Positions 43,685-56,500 of a stretch of DNA of 64,000 nucleotides are shown in pieces. Position numbers and translations under genes: made by a program. The notes beneath the pieces are model-generated. The model was given only the letters and a program-made list of their open reading frames with translations. It searched no databases and was not told where the DNA came from. The number at the start of each line of letters is the position of its first letter. Within the stretch, counting starts at the first letter, position 1. Source of the stretch: Nageia nagi (Eukaryota > Pinophyta). Location of the stretch: contig JBITNC010000002.1 in assembly GCA_050084985.1 (NCBI GenBank), positions 35,092,001 to 35,156,000 on the forward strand, given 5' to 3'.

Positions 43685-44182
43685 TGTTGGAATGTATAAT
43701 GCATTATTGTAAAGGTTTTATAATAATGTTCTATGTAAGTTCACTAATACTTAAGGGTATCATTTGATACCTTAAGTATTTAAGTGAATATGATAATGTA
43801 ACTTATCCTACACTCCATGTCATGAGCATGCCCCTTGGGTAAAAGGATGCGCATGTCGTACTCTTGTACATTGGGTAAAAGGGTGATCCAAAGAGGGATT
43901 TTGGCCTATAAATAGAAGGCTCCCTCTTTGGATCAAACACTGATTTGTGGAGTAAAGTTATGCTACTGGATAGTGTTTAGGATTTGAGGTTAGAATGGTT
44001 GTAAGAGTTCATATTGTGAATGAAGTGAGATCTAGTTAGTGGATGTACTCATAGTTGGAGGAAGCACTTATATCTTGAGTTATCTTTATGAGATTGCTTT
44101 GTGAGTTTGTTAGATGTGAATTGTGAGCTTACATGTGATCTTAGGAGTTTAGAGTTATCCATGTTATAGTTCAATTCTCACA
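43685..44182 (+). repeat. copia-B 5' LTR (498 bp)
   Basis: TGTTGGAATGTAT ... TTCTCACA, matching the LTRs of copia-C (minus) and copia-D. It has a 35-bp near-perfect palindrome at 43746-43780 and a TATA box TATAAATA at 43907-43914. It is followed by the primer site. Confidence 0.95.
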
Positions 44183-44184
44183 TT

Positions 44185-44196
44185 TGGTATCAGAGC
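44185..44196 (+). promoter_or_regulatory. Primer binding site of copia-B
   Basis: TGGTATCAGAGC, complementary to initiator tRNA-Met, two bases after the LTR, exactly as in copia-A and copia-C. Confidence 0.95.
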
Positions 44197-44879
44197 TCCT
44201 TGGAAGCTCCTCTTCACATCCTTTGTGGTGAAACTCTTATTCTACAACTTGGAGCTCTTCATACTTCATCCTAATCTTCATTAGTGAGGTAAAACTATTA
44301 CAAGGTATAACCTCCTATTTACTTTAATACCTTCATTTGTGTGTTGCAATTTCTCATTGAAAACTTGTGAATCATTATATTGCTATACAATTGTTCTAAC
44401 ATATATGCTAGTTTAACCTTTGCAACTTGTTATATATATAGCAATATAATGCAATTATGGTCTATTCTAATTTTTTTTATGTTAGTTGCATTTTTTTATT
44501 ACAAAATTGCTTTATTTATTTCTATAATATTTTTTTGTGCCTACCTTAACTAAAAATTTATTATAGTTATATTCTACATTATTTTTACACAAAGGTAGGT
44601 AACTACATTTACTATTATTTACTAAAAACAATACTTGTTCTTTCAAATAATAGTAAATGGCTTATTCATTACTAAGATATTTTTTTAAATCTATCCATGT
44701 TTAAAAAAAAATAAAGTCTTTTTTTTTGTAATAATAAAAAAAGGAGGCTTGTTGTATAAAACTTTCTTTTAATCCTCCTCAAATTTTGTTTTTCAAATTT
44801 TTTTTGAAATTTGTCAATGGTTTATTAATCCTTCACAAATTTTTACAAATTTTGTTTTTTTTTTTGAACCAGTGGTTTT

Positions 44880-45410
44880 GAGGGGGTAGTATTGGTTTTT
44901 GGGAGGGGTGATTTTGAGGGGGGCGATTTTAGGTGCCACTATTACTAGACCTGCCTCAATCCTCCCACCATGATGTAGGACTCCCTAACTTATCTCCTTC
45001 ATCGTTGGTAGCCCCAACCATCTTTATAGCCTCTGCCTACTTGTGTCCAACTTCTACCCTACCGTTGGCCTCTTTGTTACCTCTGCCTATTCACAACCTC
45101 TACCTACTCGTGACCAACATCCACCCTATCATTGGCCTCTTTGTAGCTTCTATCACCTCGTTGCCATTTGCGACCTCCACCACTCTACAAGCCTCTCTGC
45201 TAGCCTCCTCCACCACGGCTCTTCAACTCCACTATGTCTTGCACAGCTTGCACCACCAACCTTCCCCACTCTGTGGCCCCATCACGGCTACACCTTTGCT
45301 CCCCTTCTCAGCTCTCACGTCTACACCTTTTGTTCCCTCCCCTTTGAAGTCATCACCAACATAAAACTTACTTTCTCTATCTCATCTAGGTGTTGAATAA
45401 AGGCGGTTCA
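44880..45410 (+). other. GC-rich cargo in copia-B leader
   Basis: C-rich segment with overlapping frames at 44933-45364 (MPLLLDLPQSSHHDVGLPNL..., rich in Pro, Ser, Leu) and 45043-45396. I do not recognise the protein. The Ala/Ser/Pro/Leu repeats (SASLLASS-like, TLPLASLLPLP) suggest low-complexity coding or a decayed insert. It lies in the same place of the leader as the KEA/PGDH/PPR cargo of copia-A. Confidence 0.5.
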
Positions 45411-45869
45411 TTTATTTTTTTGGGTAGATGCCATTAATTCTCTTATGTTTTCTTGTAAGTAATCTTTTGAGGATGATCACATGCTTAGTTTATTTCTTTA
45501 ATGGGTATTTTCATAATGATTGCTCTCAAAATTAAAGTTGAGTTAGACTTTAAAGTTGAATGATGGTTTATCTTATCAACTTGGAGAATATCATTACTAA
45601 AGTTTAGCATTTTTTTAGAGGCATTACTTATAAACAATACTTAAAACAAAAGTTTTTTTAGGGGAAATATTTTTTTACAAAGAATTTTTTTTTAGCATGT
45701 AATTTTTTTGAGATAAAATACTAAGTTAGTATGCTATCTTTAGGGATAAATGTTTAAGTCAAAGAAGGGGGAAGTTTATTTATCTCTTTACTTAAATATT
45801 TTTCTAGATTACATGTTAAGAGTTGACAAAATTCCTTTTCATAGGACTTAATTTTTTTTTTAATGTACA

Positions 45870-46170
45870 CTTAGTACTTAAACTTTTAAGTTAAAATAAT
45901 GCATGCTTATGACTAGCACGTATGCTTAGTACTTAATTTCTTTTTTGCATGCTTAATACTTATTTGTTAAAGTTAAACACATGCTTATGCTTAAATTTTT
46001 AAATGATGAATGTTTAGTACTTAAATGTTTAAGTTAACGATACATGCTTAGAACTTAAATTTTTTTGGTGATGCATGCTAAAGGACTTCAATTTTTTAAG
46101 TTAGATGCTTAATGCTTAGATTTTTTAAGTCAAAATGCATGTTTATTACTTAAATTCTTAAGTTATGATG
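45870..46170 (+). repeat. Degenerate ~30-bp repeats in the copia-B leader
   Basis: Repeated phrases of the type ATGCTTAGTACTTAAATTTTTTAAGTTA with embedded GCATGC. The reverse complement of the same kind of sequence occurs in copia-A (26550-26720) and copia-C (57940-58080), so it is an inherited part of the leader. Confidence 0.6.
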
Positions 46171-47003
46171 ATTTTTATTATGCAAGAATGGAATGAACTT
46201 GTACATATAAGGAATGATGTAAAGTTTTCCTTTAGGGGTTGGTAAACAAAACTCATTGGACAATTAGGTTTCAAAAATGGATGATGTTGTTACTTATGGT
46301 CTTATTTATTTCATGTTTTGTATTTTGATTTATTTGCTTATGCAAACAAAAATTAGAAACCCCCTAAAATGAATACATCTGCATATACATTTCGCAACAT
46401 GACTTGTTTGGGAAGCCACAATGTGAGGATAGACATATTGAAGCCTTTAGTCTAATGACCTGAATGGTGAAAAGTCTATGCTTTCCAATTTCCCCTAAGT
46501 CCTCTATTAGTCTGGACATAACTCCAATAGGTGGACAAGCATGTGTGTAGTGATACCACATGTCTGCAAGTCCATTCAGGGATTATCTTGATAACCTAGG
46601 AGAACCACTTGAAACCTAATCAAGATTAATAATTTGGTCGATCCAATAAATATCATAACCTTGAAAAATAGTAGGTACTTCTCCTTGTGAGAAAGTATGA
46701 TACTAACCAAGGTGAACTAGTTGAGGATTGGTAGTACCTGGGCTCTACCTTACGAGCATTGGGTGAAGGCCTAATTTTAGATAAGAAAATAAGCCTCAAT
46801 AATATCACTCTACATCTATAGTTCATGAGATGAGAAATGTATTTGGGTACTTGGGTTGTATATTATTTGAGTTGTAAAACCTTTGCACTTATGGAAGAAT
46901 TCAAGCATGCCTTAGTTGTTAATTATAACATGTATTTCTTACTTGGTTAAAAGTTAACATATTTTTTGAACCATATGCTTTTTTTCACATTTTTGTGTAG
47001 CAA

Positions 47004-50000
47004 ATGGGAGACTCCTTTTTACCCAAACATATTATCGATAGTTCTAACTTTAGGATTTAAGAACCTCGTATGAGAGTTGAATTTTAGGCAAAGAAGCTAT
47101 GGTAAATGATGAATGAGAAGCTTGTGCCTCCTATAAATGAGAAGGCACTTGAGGAATTCAACATAAAGAATGAGTTGGCAACCTCCATGATCTTCTATGT
47201 AGTTTTTGATGAAGTGCTCCTAATGATTTCAATTTCTACCTTGGCAAAGGAAGTTTGGGATAAGCTTAAACAAATCTACCTTGGTTCAATTTTTTTAAAA
47301 TTTTTTACCATTTTCCAAAAGTTGCTTCAATCTCGTCAAGGGGAAGATAAAAATGTGGCTATCTACTTGAACAAAATCATTGATCTTATGACCTAACTTG
47401 TTGCTTGTGGATGTTATTGGATCAATGATGAGTTCATGGTATTCATCATTCTTCAAAGCCTTTCATCAAAATTTAGTAACTTTGTAATGATAATGGAAAC
47501 AAGGTTTGATGATGAAGAAGAAGTCTTCTCTCTTAATAACCTTTCTAATTTCCTTTTAAAGCATGAGGAAACCCTTAATAAAAAGGTGTTGATTTCTTCT
47601 CCTAAGGATAATAACATTGATCTTGGAGTGACCAAAACTCCTTTCAAAAAAAAGTTCAACCATCAAAAGAAATCTTATCATTCTTCCTCCAAAAGGTTTG
47701 AGGAAAGGGGCAATGGCAACAACAACCACTTCAAGCAAAGAGATGGAAAAGGAAAAGTAAAAAATCCAAATCTTAAGATAAAATTTGATGGTAATTATAA
47801 CTATTATGGCATCCAAGGTCATAAAGAAGTTGATTGCTACAAAAAGAAAAGAGAGAAAAAGAACAAGGGCATTGGAAATGTAAAAAACTTTAAAAGAAAG
47901 AAGAATATACAAGTTTGATTTACTGTTATGCTCTACTATATGTCTCGTACTTTTTTGTCTAATTGGATTGTTGACTCTAGTTGCACTAATCACCTATGTT
48001 TTGAAAGGGAAAAGTTTGAGAACTTTCATAAGTACAAAAAAGATGCGATTGTGATAGGTAATAACTCTATCCTTGAAGTCCAAGGAATTAGGAGTGTGTT
48101 GATTCATGGGAAGGTTCTTGATAATGTGCTCTATGTTCCTAAGCTTAGGATGAACCTTCTCTTCATGATCTAAGTTGCTATAAAAGGGTAGTTATTTAAG
48201 TTCAACTCTCAATCTTGGTGCATTAAGAAAGGACTTGTCATGTTAGTTAAAGGATCAGTGAAAAATGATCTTTATATTGTGGATCAAGTTCCAACAAAGA
48301 TGTGTCTTGCTACGAACATATATTTAAGAGGCAATCTTTAGCACCAACATCTAAGGCACCTTAACCATAAGAGTATTCAAGTCATGAAATACCAAGAACT
48401 TGTGAAAGTTTTACCTTCAATTTCTTCTTTGATTGGTTTATGCAAGAAGTGCATTATTGGCAAGATGCATAGATAAAAATTTGAAAAAGATAAGGCAACA
48501 AGAGCATCTCAACCTCTTCAACTTATGCATTCAGATTTGATGGATCCATTTTAGACTAAGTCACTTGGAGGGCATCTTACATCTTGACCTTCATCGATGA
48601 TTTCAATATGATGACTTTTGGCTATTTTCTTAAGTAAAAAGATCAAACCTTTGAGAGTTTTAAGGATTTTAAGGCCTTTGTTGAGGATCAGACTAACCTT
48701 AAGATCAAGATGTTGAGATCAGATAATAGAGAAGAATACAATAGCAATGATTTTAATGACTATTATGCTAAGTATGGAATTGATGCACCGTAAAACGTTC
48801 ATAACTTTTGATCCGACCGTCGGATCGTCTTGAAATTTTGAGGAGAGCTAGATATGGGTTTTTATCATGCGGTGGCAACCTCCTATGGGAGGCATGCATC
48901 CAAATGAAAAGTTTTCTGATTGACCTAAATCCATCGTTTAGTGCCTCAAAATTAGCTTTTAGTGTCAGTTTTCAGGATTTTTCAATAAGTAGACTTTAAT
49001 ATCTTTTGTTGTAAGAGTTTGTTTAAGATAATAAGTGAGAGTTCCTTTAGTCCTTGTTAACTAAGCTTGCATGCCCAGTTTGGCCATGATCTGAGGACCT
49101 TTCTATTTTTGGAAAGTTTCCATTTATCTATTTTTGGAAAGTTTCTATTTTTAGTAAGTACGAGTTTTTGGATAGTTCGTGATTTTCTGGAAGTGCAAGT
49201 TTTCTCTTGGCTATATGAGCTATTGTAACGGACCTGAAAAAAGGTAGTGCAGATTCAGAAGATAAAATAAAGTGTGTGTTAAAAAAGGTTATTCTTCCAT
49301 TGGTTTGCTTGTTGTGTAAATCAATTACTTTTTGGAGATTTATTTGGATCTTCTAAGGGAATCTGCACCAGGAATCAAGAGGTAATTTATGATTCCTTAC
49401 ACTCCTTAGCAGAATAATGTTACCAAACAAAAGGATAATTATGGAGATGGCTAGATGCATGTTGGGTAATCTTCCTAATTTCTTATGGGGTGAAGCTTTG
49501 AACATTGCTATTTACACCTTGAATAGGTGTTCCACAAAAGTAGTTCAAGGTAAAACTCCTTATAAAGCATGGTCTAAAAGAAAACCTAACATTTATCACT
49601 TTAGGGTATTTGGTTGTGAAGCTTTCTCCTACATTATTTCTGAGAAAAGGAAGAAATTGGGCAAAAGGGCTAAAAAATGCATCTTTATGGGCTATGATAA
49701 TTAGCACAGAGGCTACAAGCTCTACTCTTCATCCTAAAAAGTAGTATTCATTTCTAGCGATGTAAAGTTTAATGAATTTTCCAAAGAATCTGTGGATGAT
49801 CCAGAGGACTCATTAGTTACACCTAACTGGTTGGATATTGATGTAGTCAAATCATCGCAGGAGCAAAATTCTCTAACTCAAAGGGTAACAAGGAGCATGA
49901 CCTTGAACAAATCCTTATTTGCTAAGATTGACAACAAGCATGAGCCCTCAACTTTCAAATAAGCTTCTAAGCACGAGTGCTAAATGGAAGCCATGAAAGT

Positions 50001-50283
50001 GGAGTATGAGGCGCTTATAAAAAATGAAATATGGGATTTGGTTCCTTGTCCCAATGAGAAGAATGTGATTGCTAATAAGTGGATCTACAAGGTCAAGTAC
50101 AATTCAATTGGGGATATTAAGAAACATAATTCAAGGTTAGTAGCTAAAGGTTTTGCTCAAAAATATTATGTAGATTATGAAGAAACATTTGCTCCTATGG
50201 CAAAGATGCCTACTATGAGGATTATCCTTACTCGTTTTGTAACTCAAAGATGGAAAGTTTTTCAACTTGACATTAAGAAGTAG
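47004..50283 (+). pseudogene. gag-pol polyprotein of copia-B, broken and truncated
   Basis: ATG at 47004 (MGDSFLPKHIIDSSNF). Gag pieces are at 47106-47396 and 47436-47918, with an eroded zinc knuckle (YNYYGIQGHKEVDC; the first Cys lost). The protease reads WIVDSSCTNHLC (DSG changed to DSS) at ~47960. The HHCC region is at ~48335-48480, with His changes and stops, and the integrase start (LMHSDLMDPF) is at ~48525. The integrase is then split by a solo LTR (48781-49370), after which MEMARCMLGNLPNFLWGEA and FMGYDN follow (49440-49704). The RT N-terminal part is at 49984-50283 (MEAMKVEYEALIKNEIWDLVP ... KVFQLDIKK). Stops are numerous. Non-functional and lacking the RT active site. Confidence 0.9.
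48781..49370. mobile_element. Solo LTR (590 bp) inserted in copia-B integrase
   Basis: The integrase reading is interrupted after AAGTATGGAAT and resumes at GGAATCAAGAGG. The intervening 590 bp begin TGATGCACCG, end ATCTGCACCA, and are flanked by GGAAT at 48776-48780 and 49371-49375. TG...CA ends, a 5-bp target duplication and no internal coding sequence identify a solo LTR left by LTR-LTR recombination. It contains TTCATAACTTTTGATCCGACC-like sequence and matches none of the other LTRs here, so it is a fourth LTR family. Confidence 0.9.
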
Positions 50284-50999
50284 GCAATAAGAAATGAAAA
50301 ATAACATTAAAAATCTTATTGTATTATTTAGGAAAATAATATATAATAAATTAAAAAATTTAAAACCTAAACCACTAATCCCATTCTTAAACTGGTTTAA
50401 TGGACCTATGTCATTGCCCTAAAGACCTAATAAAAATGATGTACCTTGTAGAGTCCATAACTTTTGATTCAGATATCATTTTGAGCCCTTTTTTTTAAAA
50501 TCACATTGAATTGAAAGATCTATAATTATATGATATTTTTTTCTTAAAAATCGATACAAAAAATGATGCAAAAATTGATGCAAATTCTAAAAAAATGATG
50601 TAAAAAATGATGCAAGAAGTGGCTTTAAGGATGTAAAAAATGATGCAAAAAGTGCTCCTTAAAGGACACAAAATCCAAACCAACTTCTGGTAGTTTATGT
50701 TGAAAAAATAGGAAAAAAAATTAACAAAGCATCTCGATGCAAATAAGGACACAAATCGAGTTTTATTTAGTAGTGTCGTTTCTCCAATTTAATTCCAATT
50801 AATTTTAGGTAAGCTAAATATATTTCTTTTCTAATTATTTTGTTGATATCTCTAGTTGAAAAAATAGAGTTTATGTCTGAAAACTGAGAGGGAGGAAGTT
50901 GTTTGATATTAATTGAAAAAATAGAGTTTATGTCTGAAAGCTGAGAGGGAGGAAATTGTTCAATATTAATGCCTATCTACTAACACCAACAAACACCTT
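50284..50999. other. Spacer with AAAATGATGCAAA repeats
   Basis: At ~50540-50655 the phrase AAAAAATGATGCAA is repeated several times at irregular spacing. A piece near 50450 (GTCCATAACTTTTGATTC) resembles part of the solo LTR at 48781. The duplicated phrase AAATAGAGTTTATGTCTGAAA occurs at ~50863 and ~50919. No gene. Confidence 0.5.
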
Positions 51000-51998
51000 T
51001 AGTTACAAGTTACATTAAAGATTTGAGATCTAAGAGAGGGTATATATTTGATTAAGGAGTTATTGATAGATTATATAATGGATTTTATTTAGGAGCCCAA
51101 AATGTAGAATATTGTAAAATCCAACATAGGATATGCTCAAATTTAACCATGGTGATGGAATGAGGGATAATTATTTTAGCTTAAATGTATCTTGAAAGCA
51201 TATTGAATAAAACCCTCTCAATACAATCCCAACAAAAGTATCTCAAGCTATGTCCCTAAAATTTGCATCCATAAAGCAAAGTTGTAGAGATAAGTACATG
51301 GAAAGTTTTAATTTTTGCAATGATGTCATGAAATTAGAGTTGAAAATAGTATCTCTTAAGTGAGATAGATATAACATAGCCTTTATTCAATTTGTTATAA
51401 TAATTTGGGATGTGTTTGGGTTAGTATGGAATTAAAAAATGTGAAGAGAATACCTAAATAAGTGTACGAGGTAATAACTTGATAGGTAGTCATTGAAAAA
51501 TCAGATGAATTTTGCAAGCATAATTTCTTAATACATTAAAGGGCCTTATCTTTATTTTTTCAATATTAACTTTTAATACCATGAGTAAGAGATAATGTGC
51601 TATGAATGTTAATGTGACATTAAATCCCAATTGTTATATGGAATTAACTGAATAATATCATTTTCAAGCAAAATAGAGATAGTAGGATCATTTAGAAAAA
51701 TAACCTATAATTAGGTAGAAGGCCTTTGAAACAATCTACACAAATTCATCAATATAAAGCCAAATAGAGTAGGAGAGAGGCGCTAGTATTATTCAATACT
51801 AATAGTGTTATAGATCATATTGGATAGGTGAGAACCAACTTCAACTTGTCCAATTACCTATTCATATAATATCATGATAAGGGATATGACATCTTTAGGG
51901 ATCCCTATACCTGTAAGTATTTGAAAAAGAAGATGTCTAGACATAATGTTAAAGGTTTTACAAAAGTAAATAAAGGAATAATTAATATTTTATTTAAA
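51000..51998 (-). pseudogene. LINE reverse transcriptase remnant, 3' portion, cut by copia-C
   Basis: The minus-strand reading, with stops and shifts, follows a non-LTR RT. Next to copia-C it reads FCKTFNIMSRHLLFQILTG, then IPKDVISLIMILYE, VIGQVEVGSHLSNMIYNTI and LSPTLFGFIL (RT block 4). Further on come a degraded active-site region (ENDIIQLI for the ADD motif) and YTYLGILFTF near 51470. The remainder to ~51000 is weaker. The upstream RT part lies at 60573-60797, beyond copia-C. This is the same LINE lineage whose C-terminal part is at 8.5 and 15.4 kb. Confidence 0.65.
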
Positions 51999-52499
51999 TG
52001 AGATAATTGAAACTATAATAAGAACAACTCTACACTCCCAAGATCACATGCAAGCTCACAATACACATTTAAACAACTCACAAAGCAATCTCACAACACA
52101 ACACAAGATGTAAGTGATTCTTCCAACTAGGAGTATATCCACTAACTAGATCTTCACTTCAATCATAAATACAACTTTCTTACAATCCTCTCAATCTCAA
52201 CTTCTAACCAATATCTTATAACATAACTTTACTACACAGTTGGTATATGATCACAAAGAGGGAGCCTTCTATTTATAGGCCAAAATACCTTTTTGGATCA
52301 CCTTTTTATCCGATGTACAAAAGCATGACATGCACATCCTTTTACCTAAGGGGCATGCTCATGACATGGAGTGTAGGACAAGTTACATTATCATATTCAC
52401 TTAAATACTTAAGGTATCAAATGATACCCTTAAGTATTAGTGAACTTACATGGAAGATTATTACATAACCTTTACAATAATATATTATACATTCCAACA
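51999..52499 (-). repeat. copia-C 3' LTR (501 bp)
   Basis: On the minus strand starts TGTTGGAATGTAT and ends in CA. It carries the 35-bp palindrome at 52404-52438. Clearly related to the copia-B LTR. Confidence 0.93.
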
Positions 52500-52959
52500 C
52501 TCCTCCTTAATGCAATATTGGGATAAAGTGAATAAGAGAGAAGAAGAAGAGAAAGTAAAAGAGTTCTTCTCCAAATAAATACAATGAAGATGAGAACTTT
52601 TTACATATTTGTAAAGTAAAAAAGATCTAGTTTGAGACTCACTACTTTGCCAAATACAATCATTAACCACAGTTGATTTCAATGTAAATGAAGTAGTCAT
52701 CCAACTAGAAGTCATGAAGAGTCTTCAAGAGCCTGAGGTAAGAAATTTGTAATCTCAAAGTAACCTATAACTCATAAGTAGTTCAAATAATAAAATTAGT
52801 TACGTGCATCATATTCATATCAACAAGGATAGATGAATCACATACATACCATCATGAACTGATCAATGGTACACTATAATTCATCATGAAGATGCCATGC
52901 CAAAAACTCAATCACTTGTTGTATATAAAACATGTGTTGATTATCATTACAAAATAGAG

Positions 52960-53470
52960 CATGCACATACGAGTTCCTCACATATGGATAACTGAATAGT
53001 GTCAAAAGACACATAAGAGTTCCTCACACATGGATAATTGAATAGTGCTAGATCAAAATAGAGCATGCACATACGAGTTCCTCACATATGGATAACTAAA
53101 CAATGCCAAATGACATATAAGAGTTCCTCACATATGGATAATTGAATAGTGCTAGATTGACAAAAATAGAGTATGCACATATGAGTTTGTCACACATGGA
53201 TAACTGAATAGTGCTAGATTGACCAAAATAGAGCATGCACATACAAGTTCCTTACATATGAATAACTAAATAGTGCCACACAACACATAAGAGTTTCTCA
53301 CATATGGATAACTGAATAGTGCTATATTGACTAAAATAGAGCATGCACATACGAGTTCCTCATATATAGATAACTGAATAATGCCAAAATACATATAAGA
53401 GTTTCTCACATATGGATAACTAAACAGTGCTAGATTAGCCAATTTGTACATATAGTTTCTCACATAGAGC
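52960..53470. repeat. Minisatellite in the 3' untranslated part of copia-C
   Basis: About ten repeats of GAGTTCCTCACATATGGATA followed by alternating tails (ACTGAATAGTGCTAGATTG..., and GCCAAATGACACATAA...), organised as a higher-order pair of ~125 bp. Same position as the arrays of copia-A and copia-D, with a partly shared core (AGTTTCTCAC / AGTTCCTCAC). It makes the small minus-strand ORF at 53517-53266. Confidence 0.85.
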
Positions 53471-53569
53471 AAATTTACCATGAAGATGTACAATAAAATC
53501 AACACTATACAACACAAAATCCTTATAAGGGTAAAGTTATCATCATAAATATGAATTCAACATAAGAAT

Positions 53570-56500
53570 TCAAACTTCACTCCTCCTTGAGGGCAACTTC
53601 ACCAACCCAATAGCATATCTAAGCTTACAAAACTAAGCTTCCAAGAGGGGCTTGGTGAATAAATCAACAGAGTTTAAGGTGGATGGACAATACTCCAGGT
53701 GTATGATGCCATTAAGAACCTTCTCTCTAATAAAATGGGCATGGATTTCCATAAGTTTTGTTCTCTGATGGAACATAAAATTATTGGCCAAAGAAATAGC
53801 CAACTAGCTATCTAAATAGATCAAAGATGAGCCACCTTGCTCATACCTAATTTATTTTAGAAGATGCCTTAGCCAAATGGCTCCTTGGGTTGCAACAATA
53901 TGGCATGATATTCATCTTTTATGGTGGAAAGAGAAATAATAGGTTGCTTCTTGAAAGCTCGAGATATAGCACCTAAACCAATGCTAAACACATACATAGA
54001 GGTTTATTTCCTATCATTTTTATCTCTTATATAGTCAAAATATGAGAATCTTGAGAGAATAAACAAGGGTAACTTGGAATACTCGAGAGCAAGATCCTTA
54101 ATTGCTACAACATACCTCAAGATTTGCTTAACAGTATTGAGGTGCTCAACACATGGTTTCTATATGAATCGTGCCATCAAATTCACTACAAAGGTAATAT
54201 CTAGCCTAGATATAGTCAAATATAAAAGACTACCAATTAATTACTTATAAACTGTAGCATCAGCTAATTGAGAGTTAGAGCTCAAAGAAATAATGATTCC
54301 AAGAGATACTAGGATCGCAACATATATACACTTCTCCATTCCAAACTTCTGCAAGATGTTTGATATATACTTAGATTTACTGAGGTAAGTATAATCCTTG
54401 TACTAATACACTTGCATTCCAAGATAGTAGTGTAAGAGACCAAGATCAGTTATTTCAAATGTTGCCTTAAGTTTGGATATGCACTCTTTAATGATTTCAT
54501 CATTATTCTTAATAATCAAAAGATCATCCACATAAAGGAGAATTAAGACCAAATCTTTTTCTTGATTGAGCACATATAGATTAGAGTTAAAAAAACACTT
54601 AGAGAATCCAATGTCTGCAAAGAACCCTAAAATCTTTCTATACCAGGCTCTAGGTGCTTCCTTAAGTCCATACAATGACTTCTTTAGCTTGCACATAAAA
54701 GACTCTTTACCTTACATAATAAACCCTTCTAGTTGACTCATGAAGATTTCCACATCTAAGTCACCATTGAGAAATGCACTCTTAATGTGAAGTTGAAAAA
54801 CTTTCCATCTTTGAGCTGCTAAAAGAGCAAGGATAACTTTCACAGTAGGCATCTTTGCCATGGGAGCAAAGATTTCCTTATAATCTACATCATATTTCTA
54901 AGCAAAACCTTTAGCTACTAACCTTGCCTAGTATTTTTCAATATCTTCTACTGAATTGAACTTGACCTTATAGATCCACTTATTGCCAATCACATTCTTT
55001 TCATTAGGATAAAGAACCAAGTCCTGAGTTTTTTTTTTATAAGTGCCTCATATTCCACTTTCATGGCTTCCATCCAGTACTCGTGCTTAGAAGCTTCTTT
55101 GAAGGTTGAGGGCTCATGCTTATTGTTAATCTTGGCAATTAAGGATTTGTTTAAGGTCATGCTCCTTATTACCTTTTATGTTGGAGAATTTTATTTTTGA
55201 GATGACTTATCTACATCAATATCCAACTAGCTAGGAGCAATTGAAGAGTCCTCTGAATCATCAACATCCTCATTATAAGTAGATTCTTTAGGAAGTTCAT
55301 TAAACTTTACATCCTTTGAAATGAATACTACTTTATAGGCTGGAGAGTAGAGCTTGTAACCTCTATGCTCATTGTCATAACTCACAAAGATACATTTTTC
55401 AACTTTTTTATCTAACTTATTTCTTTTTCTCAGAAACAATGTAGGATAATGCTTTACAACCAAACACCCTAAGGTGAGAAATGTCAGGTTTTCTTCCTAA
55501 CCATGCCTCAAAAAGAGTTTTAGTCTAAATAACTTTTATGGAACACTTATTCAAGGTGTAAATAGCAGTGCTCATAGCTTCACCCGATAAGAATTTAGGA
55601 AGATTACTTAACATGCATCTATCCATCTCCATAATTATTATATTTTTACTTTTAGCAACACTATTCTGCTAAGAAGTGTATAGAATTGTAAACTACCTCT
55701 TGATTCTATACTTAGCACAATAGTCATTGAACTCATTACTATTATATTCTCTTCCATTATTTAATCTCAACATTTTGATTTTAAGGTTGGTTTGATTCTC
55801 AAAAAAGGCTTTAAAAACCTTAAAACTCTCAAAGTTTGATTCTTGTGCTCATGTAAATACCCAAAGTTCATCCTACTAAAGTCATCAATGAAGATCAAGA
55901 TGTAAGATGCTCCTCCAAGTGACTTAGTCTGAAATGGATTCATCAAATCTAAATGCATAAGTTGAAGAGTTTGAGATGCTCTTGTTGCCTTATCTTTTTC
56001 AAACTTTTATCTATGCATCTTACCAAGAATGCACTTCTCGCATAGACCAACCAAAGGAAAATTGAAGGCAAACTTTCCATAAGTTCTTGGTCTTTTATGA
56101 CTTGAATACTCTTGTTGTTAAGGTGACCTAAACTATGGTGCCAAAGATTACCTTTAGAACACATACTAGAATCAAAACACATCTTTGATGGAACTTAATC
56201 CATAATGTAGAGGTTATATTTCATAGATTCTTTAACCAAAGTGGTAAGTCCTTCCTTAATGCACCATAATTGAGAGTCAAACTCAAAATGAGTACCCTTT
56301 TCTAGTAACTTGGATCATAAAGAGGTGGTTTATCCTAAGCTTAGAAATAAAGAAACTATTGTCAATAACCTTCTTGTGAATCAACACACTCTTAATTCTT
56401 TAGACTTTAAGGGTAGAGATATCACCTATCACAATCGCATCTTATACTTGTGAAAGTTCTCAAACTTTTCCTTTTCAAAGCATAGGTGATTAGTGCAACC

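Larger units (their letters stand above)
44305..47000 (+). other. copia-B leader, bounded by splice-like sites (predicted intron)
   Basis: Donor-like CAAG|GTATAACC at 44305 and acceptor-like CATTTTTGTGTAG|CAAATGG ending at 47000, three bases before the gag ATG. The sequences match the corresponding sites in copia-A. The leader contains a GC-rich cargo (44880-45410) and a TTAAGT/GCATGC-rich part (45870-46170). Intron status is inferred. Confidence 0.45.
43685..50283 (+). mobile_element. Ty1/copia retrotransposon copia-B, 3' truncated
   Basis: Plus-strand element with 5' LTR (43685-44182), tRNA-Met primer site, leader, gag and pol up to the first part of the RT. It ends abruptly at KVFQLDIKK near 50280, after which no RT, RNase H, purine tract or 3' LTR follows. 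The LTR is of the same subfamily as copia-C and -D and different from copia-A, while the proteins are alike in all four. A solo LTR from another family sits inside its integrase. Confidence 0.9.

Noticed and set aside
44933-45396. Two overlapping plus-strand ORFs as host genes
   Set aside because: Low-complexity Pro/Ser/Leu-rich readings in a C-rich leader cargo, open in two frames at once. Composition explains the open frames better than coding.
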